Source of the DNA: Polyangium sp. y55x31
GTDB taxonomy: Bacteria > Myxococcota_A > Polyangia > Polyangiales > Polyangiaceae
DNA: 64,000 bases
Direction: 5' to 3'
Assembly: GCF_029946505.1 (NCBI RefSeq)
Contig: NZ_JARZHG010000007.1
Span: forward strand, 186,001-250,000
Shown: piece after piece, positions 44,612-55,050 of the stretch
Layout: each line of letters begins with the position of its first letter
Numbering within the stretch: the first letter of the stretch is position 1
Program-made: the position numbers and the translations under genes
Notes under the pieces: generated by a model
What the model was told of the DNA's origin: nothing
Database searches by the model: none
What the model saw: only the letters and a program-made list of their open reading frames with translations

Positions 44612-45994
44612 ATGGTCGACGAGAAGCTCAAATACCTCCAAGGCAATGCCCGGCGCAACTTCCTGCGCTGGACCACCGCAATGGGCGCCGTCCTCGCCCT
44701 CGATCGCGCGAAGGTGCTCGACGTCATCGCAGACTCGGCCGGCACGGCCATGGCCGACGACGCCTGCGCCGCGACGAACCGCTCGGTCCACCTCGTGGCC
44801 GGCGACGGCGGATTCGCGTGGTTCCAGCTCCTCTGGCCCCACACGCAGATCGCCAAGGCGAACAACGACAACTTCGCGTTCCACGCCTTCGGCCAGACCG
44901 AGGACGCGTCGGACACGGACAAACCGTTCGTCTATGCGCCCGAATCGCCCTGGAAGAAGCTCGACAAGCGCAAGCGCATCTCGGCCTTCATGGCCGGGAC
45001 GAACCAGACGCACACGCCGACGCCCGGCTCGGCCGCGACGCTCGGCAATGGCGTCAGCATGCTCGCCACGGCGGCCGCCATTCAACGGCAAACCCCGTCG
45101 CTCCTGCCGGTCATCGCGATCAACCCGCTGAACTTCGGCGCCGCCCCGGGCGCGCCGGGGGTCGCCACGGTGAACAATGCGGGTGGCATGGTCGATCTCT
45201 TCGACAGCGCGGCGTCGCGCGTGACGCTCGCCGTCGAGGAGGACGCGGCGCTGTTCGAGGCCTATTACAAGGCCTTCGTCGGCCTCAATGCGGCGGCCGG
45301 CCGCCCGACCTGGGCGCGCCAGCTCCGCGTGGGCAAGACGAGCGCGAACTTCCTCGGGAAAAACCTCTCCGCGCAGCTCGCGCCGACGGCCGACGACCTC
45401 ACCCGCTACAACATCGGGCAGGGCACGCCGAACCGCCTCGCCGAGATCGGCCGCGCCTTCATCACGACGGCGCGCGCCTTCAAGCTCGGCCTGACGCAGA
45501 GCGTGATGATGCCGGCGATGCGCGACGACCCGCACGGGGCGTTCAACGACATGAACAACCTGCGCAATACGGTCGCTCAGCTCGGCAAGATGTTCGACGA
45601 GTTCATGAACGACCTCGCGGCCATCCCCGATCCGGTCTGCACGGCGCGCACCCTCGCCGACAACATCGTCATGACGGTGCACGGCGACACGCCGAAGAAC
45701 CCGCGCGACCGCGGCGGCTGGCCGGACGGGACGCCGAACAACTCGAACTGGCTCTACGTGATGGGCAATGGCTACACGAAGACGGGCTGGTTCGGCGGCG
45801 TGCGGGCCGACGGCAGCACGGACGGCTTCGATCCCACGACGGGCGAGAACGTGCCGGGCCAGCAGAGCAATGCGACGAGCGCGGCGGCGGGCGCGGCCGT
45901 GGCGTTCGCGGTGGCCAAGGGCGACATGCGCCGGGTGCAGGACTTCTACAGCGGTCCGAGCATCAAGGGCATCGTGAACGAAAATCCGGTGTGA
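44612..45994 (+). CDS. DUF1501-like exported protein, possible Tat substrate
   Basis: GGAGGA precedes the ATG at 44612 by four bases. The 460-residue protein begins with NARRNFLRWTTAMGAVLAL, a twin-arginine-like motif (R-R-N-F-L) before a hydrophobic stretch. The body has conserved-looking blocks WFQLLWPHTQIAKANN, VIAINPLNFGAAPG, HGDTPKNPRDRGGWPD and NWLYVMGNGYTKTG, in the style of DUF1501/sulfatase-like secreted proteins. It is the last gene before a strong terminator. Confidence 0.7.
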   Translation: MVDEKLKYLQGNARRNFLRWTTAMGAVLALDRAKVLDVIADSAGTAMADDACAATNRSVHLVAGDGGFAWFQLLWPHTQIAKANNDNFAFHAFGQTEDASDTDKPFVYAPESPWKKLDKRKRISAFMAGTNQTHTPTPGSAATLGNGVSMLATAAAIQRQTPSLLPVIAINPLNFGAAPGAPGVATVNNAGGMVDLFDSAASRVTLAVEEDAALFEAYYKAFVGLNAAAGRPTWARQLRVGKTSANFLGKNLSAQLAPTADDLTRYNIGQGTPNRLAEIGRAFITTARAFKLGLTQSVMMPAMRDDPHGAFNDMNNLRNTVAQLGKMFDEFMNDLAAIPDPVCTARTLADNIVMTVHGDTPKNPRDRGGWPDGTPNNSNWLYVMGNGYTKTGWFGGVRADGSTDGFDPTTGENVPGQQSNATSAAAGAAVAFAVAKGDMRRVQDFYSGPSIKGIVNENPV

Positions 45995-46010
45995 CCGGTT
46001 GAACGAAAAA

Positions 46011-46044
46011 GGGGCTCCCGGAAGAACCCGGGGGCCCCTTTTTT
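46011..46044 (+). terminator. strong intrinsic terminator of the heme-protein operon
   Basis: An 11-bp stem with a G-U pair (46011-46021 with 46028-46038), loop AAGAAC, then six or more T. A-rich sequence on the other side (AAAAA at 46006-46010) lets it also serve the convergent TPR gene ending at 46062. Confidence 0.88.
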
Positions 46045-46061
46045 CATTTCGTCCGACGCCT

Positions 46062-48581
46062 TTACGGCATCTTCCCTTTGCTGGTGCTGAGCAGATCGTC
46101 GAACGCGAGATCGAAATCGTCGCCGAGGAGCTCCGCGCCGACCGCCTTCGCCTGCTTGGCCGGACCCGGATTCGGCTCCAGCCGGCGAATACGATCCTGC
46201 ACGCCGCCGCGCGGATCCCGGTAGTTCGGGTCGATCTGCCCGGCGCGCTTGAAGTAATAAAGCGCCTGCTCCGGGTTTTTTCGGGCCTCGTACGCGTCCG
46301 CGAGCTCGTACGCGAGCGCGAGCTCCTGCTCCCGGGTCTTCTGCCGCGCCTCGAGCCCGCGCAAGAACGCGTCGATCGCCGCGTCCACGTTGCCGAGCTG
46401 CAGGTGGATCATGCCGATCACCGACCGGCACACGCATTCACGCGCGGGGTCACGCGCCGCGACCTCGAATTCGCCGATCGCGTCGGTGTACATACCCATT
46501 TCGCGATACGCGACGCCGAGATCGTAATGCGTGGCCGCGTCCGCGTCCGAGATCTGCGCCTGCACGCCAGCCTTGAATTGCTGGAAGATCGTGTCGACGT
46601 TGACCCCGGGGAACTCGGGCGGCGCCGCCGCCGCCTCGGGCGCGAACTCGATGTTGTTGATCATGTTCTGGATGTCGGCGAAGCCGTCATCCGCGGGATA
46701 CTCGCTCTTCTTCGTGAGGATCCCGCTGCCGCCGCCCGGCAGATCCGGCACGTACGACGGCCGGCCCATCTGCTCGAGCTCGGCGCGCTTGTAGAGCAGG
46801 AGCGGGTGGTTCGGCAGGAGCGCGAGCTGCTCGTCGAGAAGCGTGCGCGCGTCGTCGAGCATGCCTTGGTTGGCGTAGAAATCGATCTGCTCGAGGACGT
46901 CCTCGTCGAGCGTGTGCCCCGTCTGGCTGCGCGTCGGCGCGGGCTGCTGCGGAGGCGGATACGGCTGCGCCGGGTACTGCGGCTGCTGCGCGTAGCCGTG
47001 GTGTTGCTGCGCCTGGACACCCGCGAACGGATCGTCGAGCGCGCTGAGCTGCCCGGGCTGCTGTGCGTACGGGTAGCCCTGCTGCTGCGGGTAGACCTGC
47101 TGCGGCTGCGGCTGCGGATCCTCGACCTGGTAGCCGAGCGCGCGCAGCATCTGGATCGCCTCGGGCTGCGACGGATCCATGAGCCGGATCTCGTCGAGCA
47201 GCTCCGCCGCCCTCCGCACGTCGCCGTCGACGCTCAGGCGCTGCGCGAAGATCAGCATCTGGCGGATCGCGCCTTCCTCGTCGCCGGCCTCCTTGAGCAC
47301 GTCGACGAGCCGCGATCGCAGCTCGTGCGAGCTCGGCACCATGGCCACGCCGTCGAGCAGGATCGCGATCGCGTTGGCGTAGTCGTACTGGCTCCGGTAC
47401 GCCTCGGCTTGCTGCAGGATCTGCCGCGCGCGCAGGGCCTCGTCGTCGTGATGCGAGGGCTGGAGCGGGATCGGCGGGACCGACGACTCGGGCGGCAGGT
47501 CCTCGTCGTAATCGATCTCGTCGACCTCTTGCACGACGATGACCGAGTCTTCCTCGACCTGCTTGCGCGGCGGCGCGGGCCGCTGCGCCGCGAGCTGCCG
47601 GACCGCGTCGTCGTGCGGCGCGCGCGCGAGGAGCGCGTCGACGAGCTCGTTGAACTCGTCGTTTTTCTTCGACTCCTTCGCGAGGCGCGCGGCCTCCTTC
47701 AGGACCTCGGTCGCCTTCGGCGCCTGACCGAGTTTGTCGAAGGCCCTCGCGAGCAGGCTCAGCGTCTCGAGGTCCTTCGGGTTTTCCTTGAACGAGATCT
47801 GGAGCTTCGCGAGCGCGGTCATCGCGTCGGTCTGCTGCGCGCGCTCCAGGTACATCTTCGCCGCGATCTTGGCGTACTTGCCTTCGGCCTTGATCGTGAG
47901 CAGCCGGTCGAGGACCTTCAGCGCGTCGTCGCGCCGGCCCATCTTGACGAGGACGTCCGCCGCTTGTCCGAGCTGCGCGATCGCCGCGGGCGTGTCCTTG
48001 AGGCGGCTGTACGCCTCGGCGAGGCGCAGGCGCGGCACGGGGTTGTGCGGGTCGAGGTCGACGACCTTCTTCAGCGGCTCGATCGCCTCGCGATCCTTGT
48101 TCGCCTTGTGCAGGCGGTTCGCGATGTCGTCGTACGTCGCGGCCGCGTCGCTCGTCAGGCCGAGCTGCGTGTAGAGCTCCGCGAGGCGCGGCAGCACATA
48201 ACCGAACCGCTCGAGCAGCTTCGGCGCGCGCTTGTCGATGATCTCCAGGATCTGCCGGTAGACGCGGATCGACTTGAGCGGCTCGGGCGGCTTCTGCTCG
48301 ATGTAGAGCCGCGCCACGACCTCGTACGTCTCGATGGCCTCGGCGTACTGCTCGATCTTGAGGTGACAGTCGCCGATCTTGAGCAGGACCCGGACGTCCT
48401 TCGGATCTTCGGCGATGAGCTTCTGGAACTCGGCGATCGCTTTGTCCCAGCGCTTGCCTTCGACGAACTTCTGCGCTGCTCGGAGCACCTTGTCGCGATC
48501 GACCGCCACGGCGATGGGATTCTCCTCGAGAGAGCGACCCGGGGACGACGCAGACGCGACGCTTCGCGCCGCCTCATCCAC
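46062..48581 (-). CDS. large cytosolic TPR-repeat protein
   Basis: The 839-residue protein has TPR arrays about 15-380 (for example DKAIAEFQKLIAEDPKDVRVLLKIGDCHLK) and about 385-500, then a Gln/Pro/Tyr-rich linker about 495-560, then a further TPR block about 560-810 with VQAQISDADAATHYDLGVAYREMGMYTDAIGEFEVAAR. There is no signal peptide. Myxobacteria use such scaffolds in motility and polarity (SgmX has this general plan), but nothing here ties it to a given system. It stands alone between terminators. Confidence 0.8.
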   Translation of the reverse strand: MDEAARSVASASSPGRSLEENPIAVAVDRDKVLRAAQKFVEGKRWDKAIAEFQKLIAEDPKDVRVLLKIGDCHLKIEQYAEAIETYEVVARLYIEQKPPEPLKSIRVYRQILEIIDKRAPKLLERFGYVLPRLAELYTQLGLTSDAAATYDDIANRLHKANKDREAIEPLKKVVDLDPHNPVPRLRLAEAYSRLKDTPAAIAQLGQAADVLVKMGRRDDALKVLDRLLTIKAEGKYAKIAAKMYLERAQQTDAMTALAKLQISFKENPKDLETLSLLARAFDKLGQAPKATEVLKEAARLAKESKKNDEFNELVDALLARAPHDDAVRQLAAQRPAPPRKQVEEDSVIVVQEVDEIDYDEDLPPESSVPPIPLQPSHHDDEALRARQILQQAEAYRSQYDYANAIAILLDGVAMVPSSHELRSRLVDVLKEAGDEEGAIRQMLIFAQRLSVDGDVRRAAELLDEIRLMDPSQPEAIQMLRALGYQVEDPQPQPQQVYPQQQGYPYAQQPGQLSALDDPFAGVQAQQHHGYAQQPQYPAQPYPPPQQPAPTRSQTGHTLDEDVLEQIDFYANQGMLDDARTLLDEQLALLPNHPLLLYKRAELEQMGRPSYVPDLPGGGSGILTKKSEYPADDGFADIQNMINNIEFAPEAAAAPPEFPGVNVDTIFQQFKAGVQAQISDADAATHYDLGVAYREMGMYTDAIGEFEVAARDPARECVCRSVIGMIHLQLGNVDAAIDAFLRGLEARQKTREQELALAYELADAYEARKNPEQALYYFKRAGQIDPNYRDPRGGVQDRIRRLEPNPGPAKQAKAVGAELLGDDFDLAFDDLLSTSKGKMP

Positions 48582-48655
48582 GATAAATCATCTAACGGAA
48601 CGACGAGCCGCGCACAAGCGCGGTCACGTGCGAACGGAATATCGACTCGAAAACC

Positions 48656-48689
48656 GGGTGATCTCGGGCGAGCCGAGATCCCGATTTTT
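48656..48689 (-). terminator. intrinsic terminator after the CopD/HemJ-like gene
   Basis: Stem GATCTCGG (48660-48667) and CCGAGATC (48673-48680) with T-rich flanks on both strands. It directly follows the stop of the gene at 48690 and precedes the TPR gene. Confidence 0.55.
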
Positions 48690-49112
48690 TCAGTTCGGCA
48701 GCTTGAAAACCGCGAAGAAGGCGGCGATGACCGCCGACGCCGCGAGGATCGCAGCCATCATAGCAGTCGGGCCGGCGTCCTGCACAGTTCCCCGCGCGAG
48801 CTTCTTCGCCCGGCCGCCGATCACGTGGTGGATCCCGATCACCACGAGCGCGAAGAGCAGCTTGGCGTGCATCCAGTGGTGCTCGACGAGGTAGTAGTGC
48901 GTGTCCATCAAGAGGCGCGCGACGCCGGTCACGAACGAAAGCACGAACGCAGGCACGCTGAGCAGCCGGTAGATCCGCTCCCCGAGCGCGCCGCGGACCT
49001 TCGGGTCCGTCCCACCCGCCGTGAGAGCGAACGCGACCGCGAGGATCGAGCCGATCCAGACGAGGTTGCCCGACACGTGGAGCCACACGAGGGCGATCTG
49101 GGGTCCGTTCAT
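48690..49112 (-). CDS. CopD/HemJ-like membrane protein
   Basis: A 140-residue protein with four hydrophobic segments. The pattern LVWLHVSGNLVWIGSILAVAF and WMHAKLLFALVVIGIHHVIGG places conserved histidines in membrane helices as in HemJ and CopD-type proteins, which bind heme b. HemJ oxidises protoporphyrinogen IX. The W-[ML]-H-A-K-L-L segment favours HemJ-like rather than CopD, but the protein is at the short end for HemJ. Confidence 0.6.
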   Translation of the reverse strand: MNGPQIALVWLHVSGNLVWIGSILAVAFALTAGGTDPKVRGALGERIYRLLSVPAFVLSFVTGVARLLMDTHYYLVEHHWMHAKLLFALVVIGIHHVIGGRAKKLARGTVQDAGPTAMMAAILAASAVIAAFFAVFKLPN

Positions 49113-49249
49113 CGTGAAACCGCGTTACCGCGTCGCCCGAGCGACGTCGACTTTTCTGCGCCCGAACGCGCACGAACCCGCACGCCGAGGCTGGATTTCC
49201 GGGGCTTCGGCTCGACCGACCCAAGGCCGCGCTCTACATTGGTGGCCCG

Positions 49250-50698
<1,449 letters not shown>

Positions 50699-50759
50699 CG
50701 GCTCGGCGCGGCAGGCTCACGCTTGCCGCGCCGCAGCATGAGCTTTATAGCGACGCGCG

Positions 50760-51500
50760 ATGTCGCGCCGCTCGTCGTTCATCGTCATCGTCGGGCACGG
50801 CCCCGAGCTCGAACGCGAAGAAGGCGCAGCGAGCGTGCTGCGAGGCCTCGGCGCGACGGTGCGCACGCTCGATCTGTGGGACGAACCCACGCGCTGCTTC
50901 CAGCGCGAGGACGACGAGGCGCGCGCGATCCTCGTGGAGACGCCGGAGCGGCCGGACCTCGCGGCGTCCGCGCTCCGGGCGCTCCGGCGCGAGGCGCGGC
51001 TCGCGGGCGTGCCGGCCATCGCCGCCGTCTCGGTGGCGCAGGTCGCGCGGATGGATCCCGCGAGCGGCTTCGACGATTTCGTCCTCTCGCCGTACGTGCC
51101 GGCGGAGCTTTACGCGCGCATCCGCAAGGCCGAGTGGCAGAAGAGCGAGTTCGCCACGGAGGAGCGCGTGAAGGTCGGCGCGCTCGTCGTCGATCGATCG
51201 GCGCACGAGGCGTGCATCGACGGCCGCAGCGTGCCGCTCACGGCGAAGGAGTTCGCGCTGCTCTCGTACCTCTGCGAGAAGCGCGGCAAGGTCGTGTCGC
51301 GCGAGGAGCTGCTCGTGAAGGTGTGGGGGTCGCGTTATGAAGGGGGTCCGCGCACGGTGGACATCCACGTGCGGAGGCTGCGCTCGAAGCTCGGCGTCGC
51401 GCTGCCGCTCGTGACGCTGCGAGGCGCAGGCTACAAGCTCGAAGCGCCGGATACGCCGAACGCGCCCGCGGCCGAGCTGCGGAGGGCGATGCTCGCATGA
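50760..51500 (+). CDS. DNA-binding regulator with degenerate receiver and winged-helix domain
   Basis: The C-terminal 100 residues (about 140-235) are an OmpR-type winged helix: LTAKEFALLSYLCEKRGKVVSREELLVKVWG, VDIHVRRLRSKLG, LVTLRGAGYKL. The N-terminal part has receiver-like length, but the acidic pocket is missing (VIVGHGPEL) and the phospho-acceptor strand reads AILVETPERPDL, with Glu where Asp is expected. It probably works without phosphorylation. The gene overlaps pdxA by four bases. Confidence 0.85.
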   Translation: MSRRSSFIVIVGHGPELEREEGAASVLRGLGATVRTLDLWDEPTRCFQREDDEARAILVETPERPDLAASALRALRREARLAGVPAIAAVSVAQVARMDPASGFDDFVLSPYVPAELYARIRKAEWQKSEFATEERVKVGALVVDRSAHEACIDGRSVPLTAKEFALLSYLCEKRGKVVSREELLVKVWGSRYEGGPRTVDIHVRRLRSKLGVALPLVTLRGAGYKLEAPDTPNAPAAELRRAMLA

Positions 51501-52549
51501 AGAGGGTGACGATCGCCGTGAGCGTGGGTTGCCCGAGCGGGATCGGGCCCGAGGTCGCGATACACGCGGCGGCGAACGCGGAGGCCGAGGCGCGCTGCGT
51601 GCTCGTCGGAGACGCGGAGACGCTTCGGCGCGTGGCGCAGGTGAAGAACATCTGGCCGGCGAGGCTTCGCCTAGTGCACAGCGCGGCCGAGGTAGAGGCG
51701 CTCGGGCTCCGCGAGATCGGCCTGTGGGGGCCGAGCACGCAGCTCTCGTCGCCCGCGCGGCCAGGAAAGCCCGATCGCGAGGCGGGCGCGGCGCAGCTCG
51801 CCTGGGTGAACGAGGCACTCGCGCTCGTCGAGGAGGGCACGGCCGCGGCGCTCGTGACCGGGCCGGTGTCGAAGCACGCGATCGCCACGAGCGGCGCGCC
51901 GGGCGCGGAAGGTTTCTTGGGACATACGGAGCACCTGGCGGCGCGGCTCGGGGCGCGCGAGGTGGTGATGGCGTTTCGCGCGGCGAACATCACGACGGCT
52001 CTCGTCACGACGCACCTCCCGCTCGCGGCGGTCCCGGCGGCCGTGACGCCGGAGGCGGTGTCGACGAGCACGTACTGGCTCGTGCGGCTGCTCCAATCGC
52101 TCGGCCTGCGGACGCCGAGCGTGGCCGTCGCCGCGCTCAACCCGCACGCGGGCGAAGGCGGGATGCTCGGGACCGAGGAGGAGACGCGCATCCGGCCAGG
52201 CATCGAGCTCGCACGCGCGCGGCTCGCGGCGGAGGGGTTTTGCTCGACGGTCGTGGGGCCGATCGGCGCAGAGACTGCGTTCCGCAAGCAAGCGGCGGGG
52301 GCCTTCGACGGGGTCGTCGCGATGTACCACGATCAAGCGACGATCCCCTGCAAGCTCGTGGGCTTCGGCGAGGCGGTGAACGTGACGCTCGGCCTGCCCG
52401 TGATCCGCACGAGCGTCGATCACGGGACGGGTTACGACATCGCGGGCAGGGGCGAGGCCGATCCCCGCGGGATGAAGAGCGCCCTCGCGCTCGCGGTCCA
52501 GCTCGCGAAGGTCGAGGGGCGCGAGGCGCTCACCGCGCGCGTGTCATGA
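51497..52549 (+). CDS. pdxA: 4-hydroxythreonine-4-phosphate dehydrogenase
   Basis: A 350-residue enzyme with the family blocks VSVGCPSGIGPEVA, VTGPVSKHAI, GHTEHLA and YHDQATIPCKLVGFGEAVNVTLGLPVIRTSVDHGTGYDIAG. These contain the catalytic lysine and metal ligands. It oxidises 4-phosphohydroxythreonine in pyridoxal phosphate synthesis. It follows the degenerate regulator with an ATGA overlap, an unusual link. It ends six bases inside the convergent downstream gene. Confidence 0.95.
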   Translation: MKRVTIAVSVGCPSGIGPEVAIHAAANAEAEARCVLVGDAETLRRVAQVKNIWPARLRLVHSAAEVEALGLREIGLWGPSTQLSSPARPGKPDREAGAAQLAWVNEALALVEEGTAAALVTGPVSKHAIATSGAPGAEGFLGHTEHLAARLGAREVVMAFRAANITTALVTTHLPLAAVPAAVTPEAVSTSTYWLVRLLQSLGLRTPSVAVAALNPHAGEGGMLGTEEETRIRPGIELARARLAAEGFCSTVVGPIGAETAFRKQAAGAFDGVVAMYHDQATIPCKLVGFGEAVNVTLGLPVIRTSVDHGTGYDIAGRGEADPRGMKSALALAVQLAKVEGREALTARVS

Positions 52550-53518
52550 CGCGCGGAGCCGCTGCATGAGGTGATCGAGCTGGGGCATGTCGATGCCCTG
52601 CTCGCGGCCGAGCTCGCGGATGCTGTCGCCCATGGCGAGGTGCTGGGCGTGGAGCTTCGGTCCGAAGTGACGCTCGACAAAGCGCACGGTCTCGGGCGCG
52701 AGGCGGCGCGCGAGGGCCACGCCCGGCTTGATCGTGTACGGCCCGACGAACCGCGTGAGCACGTGCGCCCACGGCGCGACCTTGCCGAGCTTTTTCGCGA
52801 GGCCCTCGCACTCCTTGGCGGCCGCGAGCGCGGTTTCGAGGAGGTCCTTGTCGTGCAGCACGCCGTCGATGCCGCGGCCCGCGTCGATCGACGCGATGAG
52901 CGGGAAAAACGAGACGGTGCTGGCGGCGTTGAGCGAGGCGACGTCGGGCTCGAAGCGCGTGGGCAAGCCGCCGTTCGTGAGGCGCCGGGCGAGGACTTCG
53001 AGCGCGTCGCGGGACATCGAGTGCGCGGGGCCCGAGGCGTCGTCGTCGAGCAACGTCGAGGCGATGCCGGTCGACCAGTACCGAACGACGCCACGATCGT
53101 CGACGTCGTCCACGTACCCCGCGACACCCGGCATGGCGCTGACGGCGCGCCGCCCGATCGCCTTCTCCAGCGCGGAGAGCTGCGGCGGCAAGACGGGCGT
53201 GAGCACGACGAGCGGCACGCTGGGGCCGCTTCGCAGCGCCTCGGCGAGCGCGTCGTCCTGGTTCTGGCGTAACAGATCGAGCTGATCGAACCGCACCGCG
53301 AGCAGCACGAGCGTCGCGTCGGCGGGGATCGTCTCGATGCGGCGCGGCTCTGCGATGACGTCGCGGCGCTTGTCCGCGTTCACCTGCTCGACGACGAACG
53401 AGTACGTCTCGGTGAGGCGCGAGGGCCGGACGACGAACGAGACCTGAACGCCCGCCGCGGCGAGGCGTACGCCATAAATGCGCCCGAGCGCGCCCGCTCC
53501 GAAGACGATCACGTGCAT
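52544..53518 (-). CDS. 2-dehydropantoate 2-reductase-like protein
   Basis: The 324-residue protein begins VIVFGAGALGRIYGVRLAAAG, the Rossmann motif of the ApbA/PanE family, and includes LLAVRFDQL and a C-terminal ketopantoate reductase helical domain. PanE uses NADPH to make pantoate for coenzyme A. The middle (ATLVLLAVRFDQLDLLRQNQDD) and the C-terminal catalytic lysine region are less typical, so another ketoacid may be the substrate. Confidence 0.75.
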   Translation of the reverse strand: MHVIVFGAGALGRIYGVRLAAAGVQVSFVVRPSRLTETYSFVVEQVNADKRRDVIAEPRRIETIPADATLVLLAVRFDQLDLLRQNQDDALAEALRSGPSVPLVVLTPVLPPQLSALEKAIGRRAVSAMPGVAGYVDDVDDRGVVRYWSTGIASTLLDDDASGPAHSMSRDALEVLARRLTNGGLPTRFEPDVASLNAASTVSFFPLIASIDAGRGIDGVLHDKDLLETALAAAKECEGLAKKLGKVAPWAHVLTRFVGPYTIKPGVALARRLAPETVRFVERHFGPKLHAQHLAMGDSIRELGREQGIDMPQLDHLMQRLRAS

Positions 53519-53562
53519 GGTGAGTCGTTACGTACCGCCGCGGGTCGCACGTGGGAAGACGG

Positions 53563-54012
53563 TCAAAACAGACGACGCGAATCGACGAGGATCGTGACGG
53601 GTCCGTCGTTCTCCACGAAGACCCGCATGTCCGCGCGGAAGCGCCCGGTTTCGACCGGGACGCCGCTCTTGCGAGCGGCCTCGACGAAACGGTCGTAGAG
53701 CGCCTCGGCGCCCGCGGGCTCCATCGCGCCGTCGAAGCTCGGGCGTAGGCCGCGGCGCACGTCGCCGAAGACCGTGAACTGGCTGATGACGAGCAGGCCG
53801 CCGCCCACGTCGGCGAGCGCGCGGGTCATCTTGCCGCTCGCGTCGGGAAAGACGCGGAGGCCGAGGACCTTGCTCACGACGTAGTCGAGGTCGGCTTGCG
53901 CGTCGCCCTTCTCGGCGCCGACGAACGCGACGAGGCCGTGGCCGATGCGGCCCACGACCTCGCCGGAGACCTCGACGCGGGCGGCGAGGGCGCGCTGCAC
54001 GACGGCGCGCAT
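53563..54012 (-). CDS. dtd: D-aminoacyl-tRNA deacylase
   Basis: A 149-residue protein starting MRAVVQRALAARVEVSGEVVG, with VISQFTVFGDVRRGLRPSF and the C-terminal ENDGPVTILVD motif that forms the Gly-cis-Pro site. It removes D-amino acids and glycine from mischarged tRNA. It is in line with the two upstream genes, seven bases after the cysteine-rich protein. Confidence 0.95.
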   Translation of the reverse strand: MRAVVQRALAARVEVSGEVVGRIGHGLVAFVGAEKGDAQADLDYVVSKVLGLRVFPDASGKMTRALADVGGGLLVISQFTVFGDVRRGLRPSFDGAMEPAGAEALYDRFVEAARKSGVPVETGRFRADMRVFVENDGPVTILVDSRRLF

Positions 54013-54019
54013 CGTTCGC

Positions 54020-54436
54020 TCAGCCGAGGCCGAGCTCGCGCGCGAGGCGGCTCGTGATCGCGAAGTACGTGCTGCGGTCGTAGGGCTTGTTCAGGATGTG
54101 GAAGTCTTTCCGGACGAGCCCGACGCAGCCAAAGCAGTACGTGCACTCGGTGCAGTCGACGGAGCGGACCACGTAGGAGCACTGGGTGCAGCGCTCGCAC
54201 GCGACGCAGTGGTTGCAGCGCACGAGGTCGCGCGAGCTTCGGCAGTGCGTGCTGTCCGAGCAGCGCTGCGAGTCGACGCAGTAGTGGCACCGCGCGAGCG
54301 CCTTCGAGTTCTTGCAGAACGTACAATCGACGCAGCGCTCGCAGCCTGTGCACTGCACGCAGCGCTCGTTTTCGGTGCGGGTCTCGTGGGCCTGGAAGAG
54401 CTTGCGCAGCTCGGCCTCGAACTCGGCTTTGTTCAT
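54020..54436 (-). CDS. cysteine-rich protein with 19 cysteines
   Basis: The 138-residue protein has 19 cysteines in residues 26-104, mostly in C-x2-C runs: ERCVQCTGCERCVDCTFC, then CHYC, CNHCVACERCTQC and CTECTYCFGC. The tail FHILNKPYDRSTYF resembles a motif I associate with conserved cysteine-rich proteins of unknown role (sometimes misnamed CaiB/BaiF). The pattern suits zinc or iron-sulfur binding. Its ATG overlaps the upstream stop, and dtd follows, so the three share a transcript. Confidence 0.7.
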   Translation of the reverse strand: MNKAEFEAELRKLFQAHETRTENERCVQCTGCERCVDCTFCKNSKALARCHYCVDSQRCSDSTHCRSSRDLVRCNHCVACERCTQCSYVVRSVDCTECTYCFGCVGLVRKDFHILNKPYDRSTYFAITSRLARELGLG

Positions 54437-55050
54437 TGGGCGGACTGGTTCTGCGTGTCGGGCCTGCCGCTCACTTGCCTGCGGAGCTGGGCGGCGGCGT
54501 CGCGGGTGGACTCGTCCTCGGCGAACTCCTCGATGCGGCGCAGGCGCGATTCCAGCACGGCGCGGCGCTTCGGCAGCTCGCCGACGAGGAGCGAGGAGAG
54601 CGAGGAGAGCGCCTCGCGCACGCGCGATTCGTCGCTGTGCTCGAGGAGCTTCAGGTGCACGTCCTGGTCGTCGGGGAAGTTGAAGCCGGCGCCGAGGAAC
54701 TCGTTCGCGGCCTTCGTGATGTGCGGGCGCCCCTCGGCGACGAGGAGCTTCGAGAGGAGCCGCTGCCGCTCCGTGGCGCGCGGATCACTCTGCGGAGGCG
54801 GCGCGAGCACGATGCGGCCTGGCTTCGGCGTGGTGTCGCGGCCGTTCTTGCCGTTCTTGCCGCTGTCGGGCTCGGGGTCCCGGCGCGGCGCGAAGAGCGC
54901 CTCGAGCGCGGCGCGATGCTCCTTCGCGACACGACTGTCCTGCTGGGTCGTACTGTTCCGGCTCGTGTTGCCGGCCTTCGGCGCCCGCGCGAACGGCGCG
55001 AGCTCGGGGTTGTGCCAGACCTTGGTCTCGTCTTTCCGCATCCGCCGCAT
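54433..55050 (-). CDS. uncharacterised protein in the dtd operon
   Basis: I start at ATG 55050, with AAGGA seven bases upstream; the longer frame to 55188 has no ribosome site. The 205-residue product has a polar, disordered N-terminal half, then a helical domain (ATERQRLLSKLLVAEGRPHI, SSLSSLLVGELPKRRAVLESRLRRIEEF). No recognised domain. It overlaps the cysteine-rich gene by four bases (ATGA), implying coupled expression. Confidence 0.65.
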   Translation of the reverse strand: MRRMRKDETKVWHNPELAPFARAPKAGNTSRNSTTQQDSRVAKEHRAALEALFAPRRDPEPDSGKNGKNGRDTTPKPGRIVLAPPPQSDPRATERQRLLSKLLVAEGRPHITKAANEFLGAGFNFPDDQDVHLKLLEHSDESRVREALSSLSSLLVGELPKRRAVLESRLRRIEEFAEDESTRDAAAQLRRQVSGRPDTQNQSAQ

